A program made the position numbers and the translations under genes. A stretch of 64,000 bases of DNA from JAJDZL01 sp965220665 (GTDB lineage Bacteria; Pseudomonadota; Gammaproteobacteria; Arenicellales; JAJDZL01), in the NCBI GenBank assembly GCA_965220665.1, contig CBDCQQ010000005.1, forward strand, positions 1,116,001 to 1,180,000, read 5' to 3'. Within the stretch, counting starts at the first letter, position 1. Each line of letters starts with the position of its first letter. Positions 36,452 through 44,780 of this stretch are shown here, piece after piece. The notes beneath the pieces are model-generated. The model had not been told where the DNA came from, did no database searches, and saw nothing but the letters and a program-made list of their open reading frames with translations.

Positions 36452-37384
36452 TCAGGTTATGTAGTTCAGTACAAACGCGAGTGTCGCGACTGAAATTATC
36501 GTAGAAATCAGGATGGATGCAGATGTTCGTCCGATGTAAGTTTTGTATTGCTGTGCCAGGACATAGACGGTAACAGCAACTGGCATAGCAGCCGCAATGA
36601 CAGCGCTTCTCGCCCAGATGTCACTGACCGAAAACAGGTGAAACATTGCAAAAAATACCAGCAATGGATGAATGACCAACTTGATGAAACTGATGGTCAA
36701 AATCTCACCCTGCAAAAATCCGGCCCGTTCTTCATCCAGGCTAGACCCGAGGGCAAACAGTGCACATGGTGCTGCGGCTGCACCTAGCAGAACGAAAAAT
36801 CGGTCTGCGACTTGTGGCATTTCCAGTCCTGAGACTGAAAAAAGTACGCCCAGTGCAACTGCAACTAACAGTGGATTTTTCACGATAGAGTGGGCAATTT
36901 TCCGGCAAACCTGTGCGAATGAAACGCCGGAAGACGCCTTGTTGAAGTCCAGCAGAATTGAGGCAAGTGGCAGCATCACGGCAAGGTCAATTGTCGTGCA
37001 GATGACAACTGGAACACTTGCCGTCTGTCCAAAGGCAATGACTACGAATGGCAGGCCCAGGTACCCCGTATTTCCGTAGATGCAGGCGGAGGCAAAGACA
37101 ACCCGCAAGTTGTAGTCGATCTTAAAGAACAGCGTTGCAACGACTAGACCCGCGGTAAACAGCACCAGTCCTATCAAAAGGTAGGCAGCCACAAATGTCC
37201 ATTGAAACTCACCGCGAATGTCAGCTTGCGCCATCAGTGAAAAAATGAGCACCGGCAGTGCAAAATAATATACAAACAGATTCAGGCCAGACCTTCCGTC
37301 GGAGTTTATTATTTTTCTGCGGGTAGCAAAAAAACCACATGCTATGACAGCAAAAAATGGAAGAGTAATCAGAATCGTAGTCAT
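36452..37384 (-). CDS. AEC-family (auxin efflux carrier-like) transporter
   Basis: Integral membrane protein with about ten hydrophobic segments in 310 residues. IYGNTGYLGLPFVV in the middle and the AAMPVAVTVYVLAQQY segment near the C-terminus are characteristic of the AEC family. The ATG at 37384 is preferred over the longer frame start because the first helix begins right after it. AEC carriers export or import organic acids such as malate or malonate; the substrate here is unknown. Confidence 0.87.
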   Translation of the reverse strand: MTTILITLPFFAVIACGFFATRRKIINSDGRSGLNLFVYYFALPVLIFSLMAQADIRGEFQWTFVAAYLLIGLVLFTAGLVVATLFFKIDYNLRVVFASACIYGNTGYLGLPFVVIAFGQTASVPVVICTTIDLAVMLPLASILLDFNKASSGVSFAQVCRKIAHSIVKNPLLVAVALGVLFSVSGLEMPQVADRFFVLLGAAAAPCALFALGSSLDEERAGFLQGEILTISFIKLVIHPLLVFFAMFHLFSVSDIWARSAVIAAAMPVAVTVYVLAQQYKTYIGRTSASILISTIISVATLAFVLNYIT

Positions 37385-37478
37385 TTCACTGTCATAATTG
37401 GTACGGTTCAAACAAAAATATTGGAATTGTCAATAATCAGCACGGAGCAAGCATCAGTTGTCTAGCAGACCAGTCAGA

Positions 37479-38009
37479 ATGAAATATTGCAGCCTGTGTG
37501 GTGCGACTGTTTCAAGCAAAATTCCGCAGGGTGACAATGTGATGCGTTATGTCTGTGATGCATGCGACACTGTTCACTATCAGAATCCCAAGATTGTGGC
37601 AGGCTGTATCGTTACCTGGCAGGACAGAATTCTTCTCTGCAGACGGGCGATTGAACCACGGTATGGACTTTGGACCATTCCAGCTGGGTTTATGGAACTT
37701 GGTGAAACCACCAACGCGGCGGCGGCACGTGAAACTCTGGAAGAAGCGTGTGCAGTGGTGGAGATCGATGAACTTTTTGCACTGTATAACATTCCTCATG
37801 TCAGCCAGGTGTACATCATATTCAAGGCACATTTGAATGCGCCAGAGTACTCGCCCGGTGAGGAGAGTCTAGAAACTGAGCTTTTTTCAGTGGATGAGAT
37901 TCCCTGGGAAGAACTGGCGTTCCCGGTGGTTAGTGCAGCCCTGAAGCGATTTGTCGAAATTCGAGATGAGACGCCGCATCGACCATTCGTCGGAGACATT
38001 ATAAGGTGA
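37479..38009 (+). CDS. Nudix hydrolase with N-terminal zinc ribbon
   Basis: Pyrophosphohydrolase of the NudC-like/ADP-ribose type. Two CxxC pairs (CSLCG and CDACD) form a zinc ribbon in the first 30 residues. The Nudix box GFMELGETTNAAAARETLEEACA follows, with all glutamates in place and cysteine instead of the usual last glycine. ATG at 37479 chosen; a TTG at 37458 is in frame. Divergent from the AEC operon. Substrate unknown. Confidence 0.88.
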   Translation: MKYCSLCGATVSSKIPQGDNVMRYVCDACDTVHYQNPKIVAGCIVTWQDRILLCRRAIEPRYGLWTIPAGFMELGETTNAAAARETLEEACAVVEIDELFALYNIPHVSQVYIIFKAHLNAPEYSPGEESLETELFSVDEIPWEELAFPVVSAALKRFVEIRDETPHRPFVGDIIR

Positions 38010-38236
38010 GCCCTGAAGCGGACGTGGTGAGCTGCGTGATCAAATTTAGAAATTTCGACTTGAAAAAAACAGAAATATTTGTGTATGGATTAGACCTGAC
38101 TGGTTCCAGTTGCCACAGACTAGCTATTTTTTGGTTTCGTGAATTACTTTAATTGGTCCGACAACTTAAGACACATCATGATGGTACAAACTTCCGTTGG
38201 TGAATACTGTCAGACTTAGCTTCAATCCATAGGCGG

Positions 38237-39017
38237 TTAGTTCCTTGACATTTCCAAGGCCGTCAGTTTCTCAATGATTCGTTCGTGAAGAATTTTCTCG
38301 TACGCATCATTAATTGGGAGTTCAGCTGCCTGCTTCAGCAGATTGTGCGCTCTGTCTGAGAACTTATCTTGGTCCAGTTCGATCAGACCGATCGCGAGAC
38401 TCAAATTATTCGCCTTGGATTGCTGATTCAATTCGTAAGCCTGGTCGAAGTGTTGAAGTGCGTCTTTTTTTCGCGCACCAAACAATGTACGTCCCATTAA
38501 CCGACCTATACGGTCAATAATCCCAGTATGCCAACGCCCCATGCTTATATGGGCTGCTGACATCTGTGGGTCGATCTGAAGCGCATGCTCAATAGCCTCG
38601 CGTGTCTGCTTTGCATAGTTCTCTTTAGTTGCCTGGGCTTTGGAAATATGGTCGGAATGTCGCCCTAGTGCTCGGGATAGCCAAAGATACCCATCAGCGT
38701 TTTCTGAGTCCGATTCAATAGCTTTTCGCGCAAGTTCGATCGCCTGTTCTAGCAACTGTTTTTTTTTCGGGGTCTGCAGTGATATAACGGGCATGAATAA
38801 CCATGGACTTTGCAGCGAGAGCATAGCTAGAAGAATCGCCCAGTGTTTTAGCGGTTTCTGCTGCTTCGATAAACCGTCCTTCGCTGTAGGCGGCAAGTGC
38901 GTGCTCAAGACTGTCAGCATTCGCGAGGCGGGTACCAAGCAATGAAATTAGCGCTGCAAGTATAGCACCCGTCCACAGAACAGCCAAAATACGTTTTGAG
39001 AGACTGACCTCAGTCAT
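38237..39017 (-). pseudogene. Secreted TPR-repeat protein with a frameshift at an A9 tract
   Basis: The N-terminal part (39017 to about 38760) encodes a signal peptide (ILAVLWTGAILAALISLLG) and a first helical repeat. It then hits nine A residues (minus strand; + strand T9 at 38759-38767) and goes out of frame. The next frame continues at once with QLLEQAIELARKAIESDSE and several TPR-like helical pairs to 38237. Removing one A gives a continuous protein of 259 residues. The run could be an inactivating indel, a sequencing error or a site of transcriptional slippage. TPR proteins of this type usually scaffold envelope complexes. Confidence 0.75.
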
Positions 39018-39118
39018 GAGTTGATATCTTCTGCTATCGAAATGGGAGTCATCTACTTAACTAAACGAGTGATATATATCGTTTGAGTATTAGTTTAGCC
39101 GATGGAGCGATCCAAATG

Positions 39119-39464
39119 CACTGGAACAAAAGAGAACCCGGTAAGTCGTACCGCTGTGGCATTTCTCTGATCGAAATACTGGGAATGTTTCCAGACGAAA
39201 CCTCGGGCGCAAGTGGTTCGAATCAATCATTTGGAAATATTGCCTTGTTAGGTGACACCGCCGCCGCGATTGTCGCAAGCATTTTTCGTTTCACCATGGC
39301 ACATTGCTGGAATACTCGCCTGTGCCGTTGCAAAAATGGGCGGTCGCTATCTATCTGGTGGCTATCAATCTTGAGGGTGTGTCTTCGATGAAACTGCATC
39401 GGAACTTGGATCGAAAAAGCAATGTTGGCAACATCGTGAAGCACGGTGCCAACAGCAGTTAGCG
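39119..39464 (+). pseudogene. Relic of an IS1595-family transposase (N-terminal half)
   Basis: One frame reads PGKSYRCGISLIEILGMFPDET, then after a +1 shift RKWFESIIW (cgc codon at 39208). It continues with a zinc-ribbon remnant and CRKHFSFHHGTLLEYS, PLQKWAVAIYLVAINLEGVSSMKLHR. These are the well-known N-terminal blocks of IS1595 (ISNwi1-like) transposases. At least one stop and one frameshift are present, and the DDE core is missing. Confidence 0.78.
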
Positions 39465-39562
39465 CGATTATTAACTGAAGACCACTATGGAAATTGAAAC
39501 GGTCGGTTCGATCAAAAAAACAAACTTCCAGAGCACATGCGTTATCTTGATTTGCTCTCAAT

Positions 39563-40120
39563 TTAGAGCAACACCTCTTGTGTTACATGACTGTTATTTT
39601 GGCCCTCCTTCGCCCATGTGAGGCGGATGTCCAGCTTTCTGAGGAGATAGAAAGTGTCTTTGTACGTTACGTTGAATTGATCGCACACATCAGGAAGTAG
39701 AATTCGGCTCCTGGAAGTTGGACGCGGTTGCTCGTTGGTAATGACAATTGCAGCCCGGGATACAGCATATGCAACGAGCCACCCATCCGCCTCAGTAGCA
39801 AATTTTGCCTTAGCGCTGTCATAGTATTGAGGGTGACGATGGATCCAGAGCATAATACTTTCATAGGCGGTTAACACATCATCTGCATTAGTGTCCAAGA
39901 AAAATTCGGCTGGAAGGTCTCTTTTCACCCATTGAACCAAATCCTCTGATTTTTTTCCAGCGAGCAATTCACTCTTGACGCTGTCTAAACTTCGGATAGT
40001 CCCGGCCCTACAGTGATAAATCAAGCTGTTCCAAAAACCCGGGCAGATGTCGAAAGCATAATATCGGTTTTTTGCGGATATGAAGACATCCGCATCAATG
40101 AGAAAGTGTGGTGCATTCAC
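39563..40120 (-). CDS. DUF4411-family PIN-like protein (putative toxin)
   Basis: 185-residue protein with a PIN-type start (FLIDADVFISAKNRYY), a central acidic residue set (DADDVL-like NADDVLTAY, FATEADGWLVAYA) and a late VITNEQ. These are consistent with a metal-dependent RNase fold. Start is GTG, overlapping the stop of the upstream metallopeptidase-regulator gene by one base (TAGTG), a tight coupling seen in toxin-antitoxin pairs. Toxin activity is inferred from family and context. Confidence 0.8.
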   Translation of the reverse strand: MNAPHFLIDADVFISAKNRYYAFDICPGFWNSLIYHCRAGTIRSLDSVKSELLAGKKSEDLVQWVKRDLPAEFFLDTNADDVLTAYESIMLWIHRHPQYYDSAKAKFATEADGWLVAYAVSRAAIVITNEQPRPTSRSRILLPDVCDQFNVTYKDTFYLLRKLDIRLTWAKEGQNNSHVTQEVLL

Positions 40121-41271
40121 TACAGATCAAATTCCAGACGCGACGCATATTCTTGAAAAGTACCGCCTTGCAAACCAGTCAAGTCGTACGCTTCGCGAAA
40201 GCTCAGTCGACCCTCCAAGGCGGCCCGAATTACATTGGTGGCAAACATCTTACCGACACGGACATTCTGATTGTTATAAAAGTCGCCACTACTCTCCGAA
40301 TTCCCAGTCTTTTGACGCTCTTCGCTGATGTATTCTTGATAGAACTGGAAGAACGACTCGCGATCCACCATGCGAAGGTCCATTGCTCGTCGGCCGACGA
40401 CAATTGGACTCACTTTGAACCGCCGCGCAAGTATCTTGAAGGGTTGCTGCTCACGCTTGACATTGCCCCAGTGGGCCTTCAGCTCCCGAGCGGGTAATAG
40501 AAATTCCGCAGCAGCTTTGTCACAGAATGTCTCTACTTCCGTTCCTTTAGGAGAGATATTTTCGAATCCAGAGAGCCCTTCACCTTCCTTTCCCAACCAA
40601 ATGTGAGCTAATTCATGAGCCATAGTGAACATCTGCGCTGACTTGGCATCTGCACCATTAATGAAAATTAGTGGTGTGTATTCGTCACACAGGGAAAATC
40701 CACGAAATTCCTCAACGTCCAGTTTTCGGTGCGTGTTGTTCCCCACTACTCCGTTAATCACTGCCATCACACCGATTCGCTCAATAGCCTCGCGCAGTAC
40801 GCTAACCGCATCTATCCACGATTTCCTCTCGGCCGCCCACTCACTACCGATACCTACGACTCGCCTCATCTCTTGCCCGATAGATTGTGGTTCGTCCGAG
40901 AGTCGCGCACTTCCAACAAATTCCAGAGGATCGGCTTCGCTTTCAATCCGCTCTTCACGCAACCAAGCCATTCGGCGTTGCATAGCGTAGATCGTATCAA
41001 GAAGATTCGGGCTTGGACTGCTGATTTCTCCTCCAATCGTTCGGAAATCTGGAATAGGAATACTTTCTTCTGGAGGTTCGGGTAGGAACAAGTAACCAAA
41101 TGGAACGTGAGTAGCCTTGGCAAAGTCCTCAAGTTGCTTCAAGGTTGGTTTTTCCTCGCCGAGTTCCCAAGCTGGCAACCTAGGAAAGCGAGACTTCAAT
41201 TGATACACATCCAATCTGGCGCGCCCAAGCGCCCATCGGAGCATTTCTGGACGAACCGATACGCGATTCAT
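40120..41271 (-). CDS. XRE-family regulator with ImmA/IrrE metallopeptidase domain (putative antitoxin)
   Basis: 383 residues: an N-terminal Cro/XRE-like helix-turn-helix (about 1-60, LPAWELGEEKPTLKQLEDFAK) and a C-terminal zinc-peptidase domain with HELAHIWLG near residue 217 and a downstream CDKAAAEFLLP. Such COG2856-type proteins act as antitoxins or as cleavers of repressors. It is translationally coupled to the DUF4411 gene, which supports a toxin-antitoxin-like pair. Confidence 0.85.
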   Translation of the reverse strand: MNRVSVRPEMLRWALGRARLDVYQLKSRFPRLPAWELGEEKPTLKQLEDFAKATHVPFGYLFLPEPPEESIPIPDFRTIGGEISSPSPNLLDTIYAMQRRMAWLREERIESEADPLEFVGSARLSDEPQSIGQEMRRVVGIGSEWAAERKSWIDAVSVLREAIERIGVMAVINGVVGNNTHRKLDVEEFRGFSLCDEYTPLIFINGADAKSAQMFTMAHELAHIWLGKEGEGLSGFENISPKGTEVETFCDKAAAEFLLPARELKAHWGNVKREQQPFKILARRFKVSPIVVGRRAMDLRMVDRESFFQFYQEYISEERQKTGNSESSGDFYNNQNVRVGKMFATNVIRAALEGRLSFREAYDLTGLQGGTFQEYASRLEFDL

Positions 41272-41567
41272 GCTCCTATCCCAAGAGATTGTGTAAAAAC
41301 CATGCGTCCGTCTCCGTGTCGGTCATGACACTCCTGCCACGATTTGTCGGAGTAAATAAAATAGCGAACACCGATGCAGCATTCTATATTAGTGCGCCTA
41401 GTCCAGTCACGACGGTAATCAAACCACGTGGCAACTTACTAAAAATATATGCTTTCGGAAATGACAACTATTTCTATGATTTTATACCTTTCTATAATGA
41501 TTTCCCCGATAGAGGTGTGTCTAGAAATTCGCAAAAGTTGCTCGGAAAAAGTTGATGTTACCTAGGC

Positions 41568-41645
41568 TTTGAAAATATGCTAGGAATGTCGCCCGAGCGC
41601 ACTATATAGCCAAAGATACGCATTTGCGTTTTCTGGGCCTCTCTT
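41568..41645 (-). pseudogene. Short relic of a second copy of the TPR gene
   Basis: On the minus strand this reads ENANAYLWLYSALGRHS-stop-HIF, matching ENADGYLWLSRALGRHSDHIS of the TPR gene at 38640-38710. At DNA level roughly 80% of about 70 bases agree by eye. Only this piece survives. The surrounding 41272-41717 shows no other gene. Confidence 0.65.
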
Positions 41646-41679
41646 AGCGACCAGGGAACTGAGGCATTGGCTGATTTGC
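41640..41679 (+). repeat. Short repeat matching 46316-46356
   Basis: TCTCTTAGCGA…AGGGAACTGAGGCATTGG and TCTCTCAGCGA…AGGGAGCTGAGGCATTGT match in roughly 33 of 40 bases. In the common frame they read SLSDQGTEALADL and SLSEKGAEALSKF, resembling the end of a winged-helix regulator. Confidence 0.45.
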
Positions 41680-41717
41680 ACGCTGAATTTTGTTGAGTTT
41701 AAAGACTACAAAATAAC

Positions 41718-42297
41718 CTAGCTGCTGCGTTCTGCCCTCCATTTATCTTGAACCAACTCCACGAGTTCCTCGAGTACTTCCTTGTGATTTTCCCAACCAT
41801 CCCTGTCCAAAACTACAAACCATTCATCTCTAATATTTCCAGCCGCTGGAGCATTTCCAGCTACCTTTTGATTGAACAAAGTTCTTTGTTTTTCAAAATG
41901 ATCTGAGCACAGGTGTATTGCAATCGGATAAAAGGTGACACAAATTCTGTGGTTTTCTTCAAGTCGAATTGAATGTGAACCCAGATAACCACCGGTATCC
42001 GAATTGTCGATTTCAATTCTAGGATAGTTGTATGTGATCCCATTTGTTCGCATTTCAGGTTTTGCTTCAGTAGAATTCAGACTCTTTCTAACTTCATTCC
42101 ACAATTTTTCGAATTCTTCACCGTAATCTTGGATACTCCTCTGCAGTCTTCTAGACTTTTCCATTACGTTCGTGCGTCCAGTCGACATATCCTGATGTTT
42201 AATTTCCACTTCAACCTGCCTAGCAAGAAGTAAGCTTTCACCATCCTGAAATCCGTGAAATGTCAAAAGCGAAATATCAAATTCGTTATCTGCCATA
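41718..42297 (-). pseudogene. PD-(D/E)XK nuclease-like protein, 3' part, separated by an IS4-family element
   Basis: Encodes the C-terminal part of the gene whose start lies at 44477. After removal of the IS and one copy of the 7-bp duplication, the reading frame continues RMVEYMA-DNEFDISLLTFHGF, a segment common in DUF91/NucS-like proteins. The rest (about 190 residues) has no motif I recognise. It probably cannot be expressed from the original promoter now. Confidence 0.82.
42291..42297. repeat. 7-bp target-site duplication TGCCATA (left copy; right copy 43992-43998)
   Basis: TGCCATA directly abuts both ends of the IS4-family element. It marks a recent insertion and allows exact reconstruction of the interrupted gene. 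Confidence 0.85.
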
Positions 42298-42361
42298 CTC
42301 AAGTTTCGGGGTTCAAAAACGCTCGAAATAACAATCTAAAGCATTGATATAAATAACAAAA

Positions 42362-42461
42362 AGGCCTTCTTTCGGTTATAATACAGGTATCAAAGATCCA
42401 TACTGGGTCGAAAACATAAAAAACGTTCCACAAACGTTTTCAACACACCGAAAGAAGGCCT
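42362..42461 (+). promoter_or_regulatory. Inverted repeat around an internal promoter: guard against read-through translation of the transposase
   Basis: AGGCCTTCTTTCGGT (42362-42376) is the exact complement of ACCGAAAGAAGGCCT (42447-42461), which ends 4 bases before the transposase ATG and includes its Shine-Dalgarno AGAAGG. A TATAAT at 42377-42382 lies just inside the first arm. Transcripts from that promoter would lack the first arm, while read-through transcripts from outside would fold and hide the ribosome site, as described for IS10 and IS50. Confidence 0.6.
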
Positions 42462-42465
42462 GAAA

Positions 42466-43962
42466 ATGCATTATAAAGCCAACCAGCCACCCTTGCCGAA
42501 ATTGATTGAACCGACTTTGGAAGACGCTCACCAACCGATCGACAACCTGTTTGCAGAGGCCTGGCGCAGTCTGAAGATCGGTGCCTTAGCAGCCCGTGCC
42601 GGGATTGCCAAACGAAGTGGCTGCGAGGCACAGCAGGTGGTGTTCATGCTGCTGATGTGGCGCTGGCTGGGCTCGCCGAGTGTTGCCATGTTCTGCAAAG
42701 CCCCGATCCAGTGGTTTTGCCAGGTGAAAAAAGATGTGCTGTATGACTTTATGAAGCGCACCGATCTGAACTGGCGGCGCTGGCAGTTATTGGTGGCGAA
42801 AAGGGTCTGCAGCCTGAATGCCACAGGGCGCGCTGTGCTGGTGGTTGATGATTCGATCAAGGCGCGCCGTTCAAAGAAGATGGATGCGGTGTCGAGTCAT
42901 TACGATCATGTCACCGGTCAGTATGTGATCGGTCAGCAGGTGGTGACGCTGGGGCTGTGCTGTGATGATGGGTTTATTCCAATCGACTCGGAGATATCGG
43001 TTTCCAACTCGAAGCGCCAGCAGAAAGACGGTGCTTTGCCGGATGGCAGAAGCCGGGCATCGAAAAGATATCGACAGGCCTGTGACTGGTCGAAGATCGA
43101 GTTGGTTGCTGCGATGGTGAAACGGGCGCTTCGCGCCGGCATCAGCGCTGCGTACCTGGTGGCTGACAGCTGGTACGGCAACAAGGCGATGATGCAGTTG
43201 GGCATTGACAGTGGACTGACGTCGATACTGCGCATGAAAAACGGCAATTTGAAGTATCGCACGGCGTTCGGTGGCAGGACTCGGGACTTGAACGCTCAAC
43301 AGATTTACCGGCACGTTGCCAGAGGCAGGTGGGAAAAGGTTGAGGTTTACAACAGTAAGTGGCAGATGGCCGCGACGACCGTGAAGATCAATCTGGAACA
43401 CTCGAATGCAAAGCTCGAGTGCTGGCACGAGGTGAAGCTGCTGTTTGTCAGGGGGTTGAATCTGGATGCGGGAGAATCGAACAGGTGGGCATTATTCCTG
43501 AGCACCGATGCCCGGATTGATGCACTTGAGATGCTTGAGGCGTATGCCATGAGATGGTCCATTGAGGTCTACTTCAAGGAAAGCAAGCAGCATCTTAAAT
43601 GGCTGGGCGAGCAGACCCGCTCGTTTGCCTCCCATAGTGCATCGCTGCATTTGTCGGCGGTGTGTTATCTGGTCTTGGTGCACCTGACGCTGGAAGATGA
43701 TCAGTATTCCAGGCTCGGACAGGCCAGAGATGAGCTGGTCGAACAGGTCAGAGTGCTCAACTATGCCCAAAAGCTGTGGCAGATGTTCCGCTCAATCATT
43801 CACAATGCGCTCTCGGGCATGGGTTCAGCCCTGGGATGTTCGGCACACAGCGTGATGGATGCAATCGACCGACAAATGGAGATGTTCTTTGTCACCGCGC
43901 TCCAGCTGGACGCAAAGATTATTCAGCATGAACACTGCCTGGATACGCCTTCAGGCGGCTGA
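42466..43962 (+). CDS. IS4-family DDE transposase
   Basis: 498-residue transposase. Catalytic aspartates are in VVDDSIK (near residue 127) and LVADSWYGN (near 240), and the IS4 Y-R-E-K signature is YAMRWSIEVYFKESK near residue 360. Length and frame are intact. Its DNA is more GC-rich than the interrupted gene. Confidence 0.94.
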   Translation: MHYKANQPPLPKLIEPTLEDAHQPIDNLFAEAWRSLKIGALAARAGIAKRSGCEAQQVVFMLLMWRWLGSPSVAMFCKAPIQWFCQVKKDVLYDFMKRTDLNWRRWQLLVAKRVCSLNATGRAVLVVDDSIKARRSKKMDAVSSHYDHVTGQYVIGQQVVTLGLCCDDGFIPIDSEISVSNSKRQQKDGALPDGRSRASKRYRQACDWSKIELVAAMVKRALRAGISAAYLVADSWYGNKAMMQLGIDSGLTSILRMKNGNLKYRTAFGGRTRDLNAQQIYRHVARGRWEKVEVYNSKWQMAATTVKINLEHSNAKLECWHEVKLLFVRGLNLDAGESNRWALFLSTDARIDALEMLEAYAMRWSIEVYFKESKQHLKWLGEQTRSFASHSASLHLSAVCYLVLVHLTLEDDQYSRLGQARDELVEQVRVLNYAQKLWQMFRSIIHNALSGMGSALGCSAHSVMDAIDRQMEMFFVTALQLDAKIIQHEHCLDTPSGG

Positions 43963-43991
43963 TTCACCGAATTTGAACCCCGAAACTTGAG

Positions 43992-44477
43992 TGCCATATA
44001 TTCAACCATACGTTTTGCTCGCTCGTCAACACCGAGTCCAACGAGTACCATTCTCGTTGGTCTCAATACACTGCAATCCAACTCTTTTGAACGCAAGTTT
44101 CTGTACCAAGTTCCGAAATCATCGGCTTCGTCGATAGCATGCCCACTCGAGAGAAACTCAAGCAACTGATCTTCATTCCGAGAATCGATCCAAGAACAGT
44201 AGTCCAATATCTGAGCCACCGCTTGCCGTGTGAGGATTCCTCGCTTCAACTCGAATACTACGAGTTTATCTTGTCTGTTTAATCCAATTAAATCAAGATC
44301 GTATATACCATCAATTGTCATTTGGCGACCAATGAGTGTTAGACCTGGCACCAGCATTTCTGGGTTTTGTTCCAATAGATTCTCCAGCGATTCTTCGGAA
44401 TTCATTTGGTTTGCTGGTTGAAACTTCTCCACTAAATTTCCCATGCTGTCACATCTCCAAATACTTATTTCATCCAT
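43992..44477 (-). pseudogene. PD-(D/E)XK nuclease-like (DUF91/NucS-type) protein, 5' part, cut by the IS
   Basis: Starts at an ATG preceded by a GAGG ribosome site. The nuclease core is YDLDLIGLNRQDKLVVFELKRG: aspartate, then E-x-K, followed by the glutamine-containing helix RQAVAQILDYCSW, as in RecB/NucS-type nucleases. Joined across the IS to 42290-41718, it makes 352 residues without stops. In its present state the protein would end with about 20 IS-encoded residues after RMVEYMALK. Possible DNA repair or defence nuclease; role is inference. Confidence 0.85.
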
Positions 44478-44780
44478 TGTGTGCCTCGGTAAATGTTTAT
44501 CTGTAGTTGTGGGTTATTGACAGAGTGACACTTGGTAAACGGCCAAGTCTGCATATGAAGTTCCTCAGAACCTTTATATTCCGGTACTTCAAACTGAAAA
44601 TTGAACTTGCCCGAGTATACTGTTTTAACCCGCTCAAACTACACAACTAGGATATTCATTTCAGTGGAATTGAACAACGAACGAAATTAAACAATTGATC
44701 GGCTAGATTACTTTCAGGAGAACGCGAACAGCGTTTTTAATCGTCGGCAATTCCTCACTACCTGAATATCTACTGACAGC
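44478..44780. other. Interval between the nuclease-like gene and creatinase
   Basis: About 300 bp, AT-rich. I see no gene or clear terminator; it must hold the promoter of the leftward nuclease-like gene. Confidence 0.3.

Larger units (their letters stand above)
42298..43991 (+). mobile_element. IS4-family insertion sequence, 1,694 bp
   Basis: Bounded by perfect 20-bp terminal inverted repeats: CTCAAGTTTCGGGGTTCAAA at 42298-42317 and its complement at 43972-43991. It is flanked by a 7-bp duplication and carries one intact transposase. The 7-bp duplication suits the ISPepr1-like subgroup as I recall it. It interrupts a nuclease-like gene. Confidence 0.92.

Noticed and set aside
42871..43428. 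185-residue minus-strand frame inside the IS4 transposase gene
   Set aside because: Antisense shadow of a full-length transposase with clear catalytic motifs.
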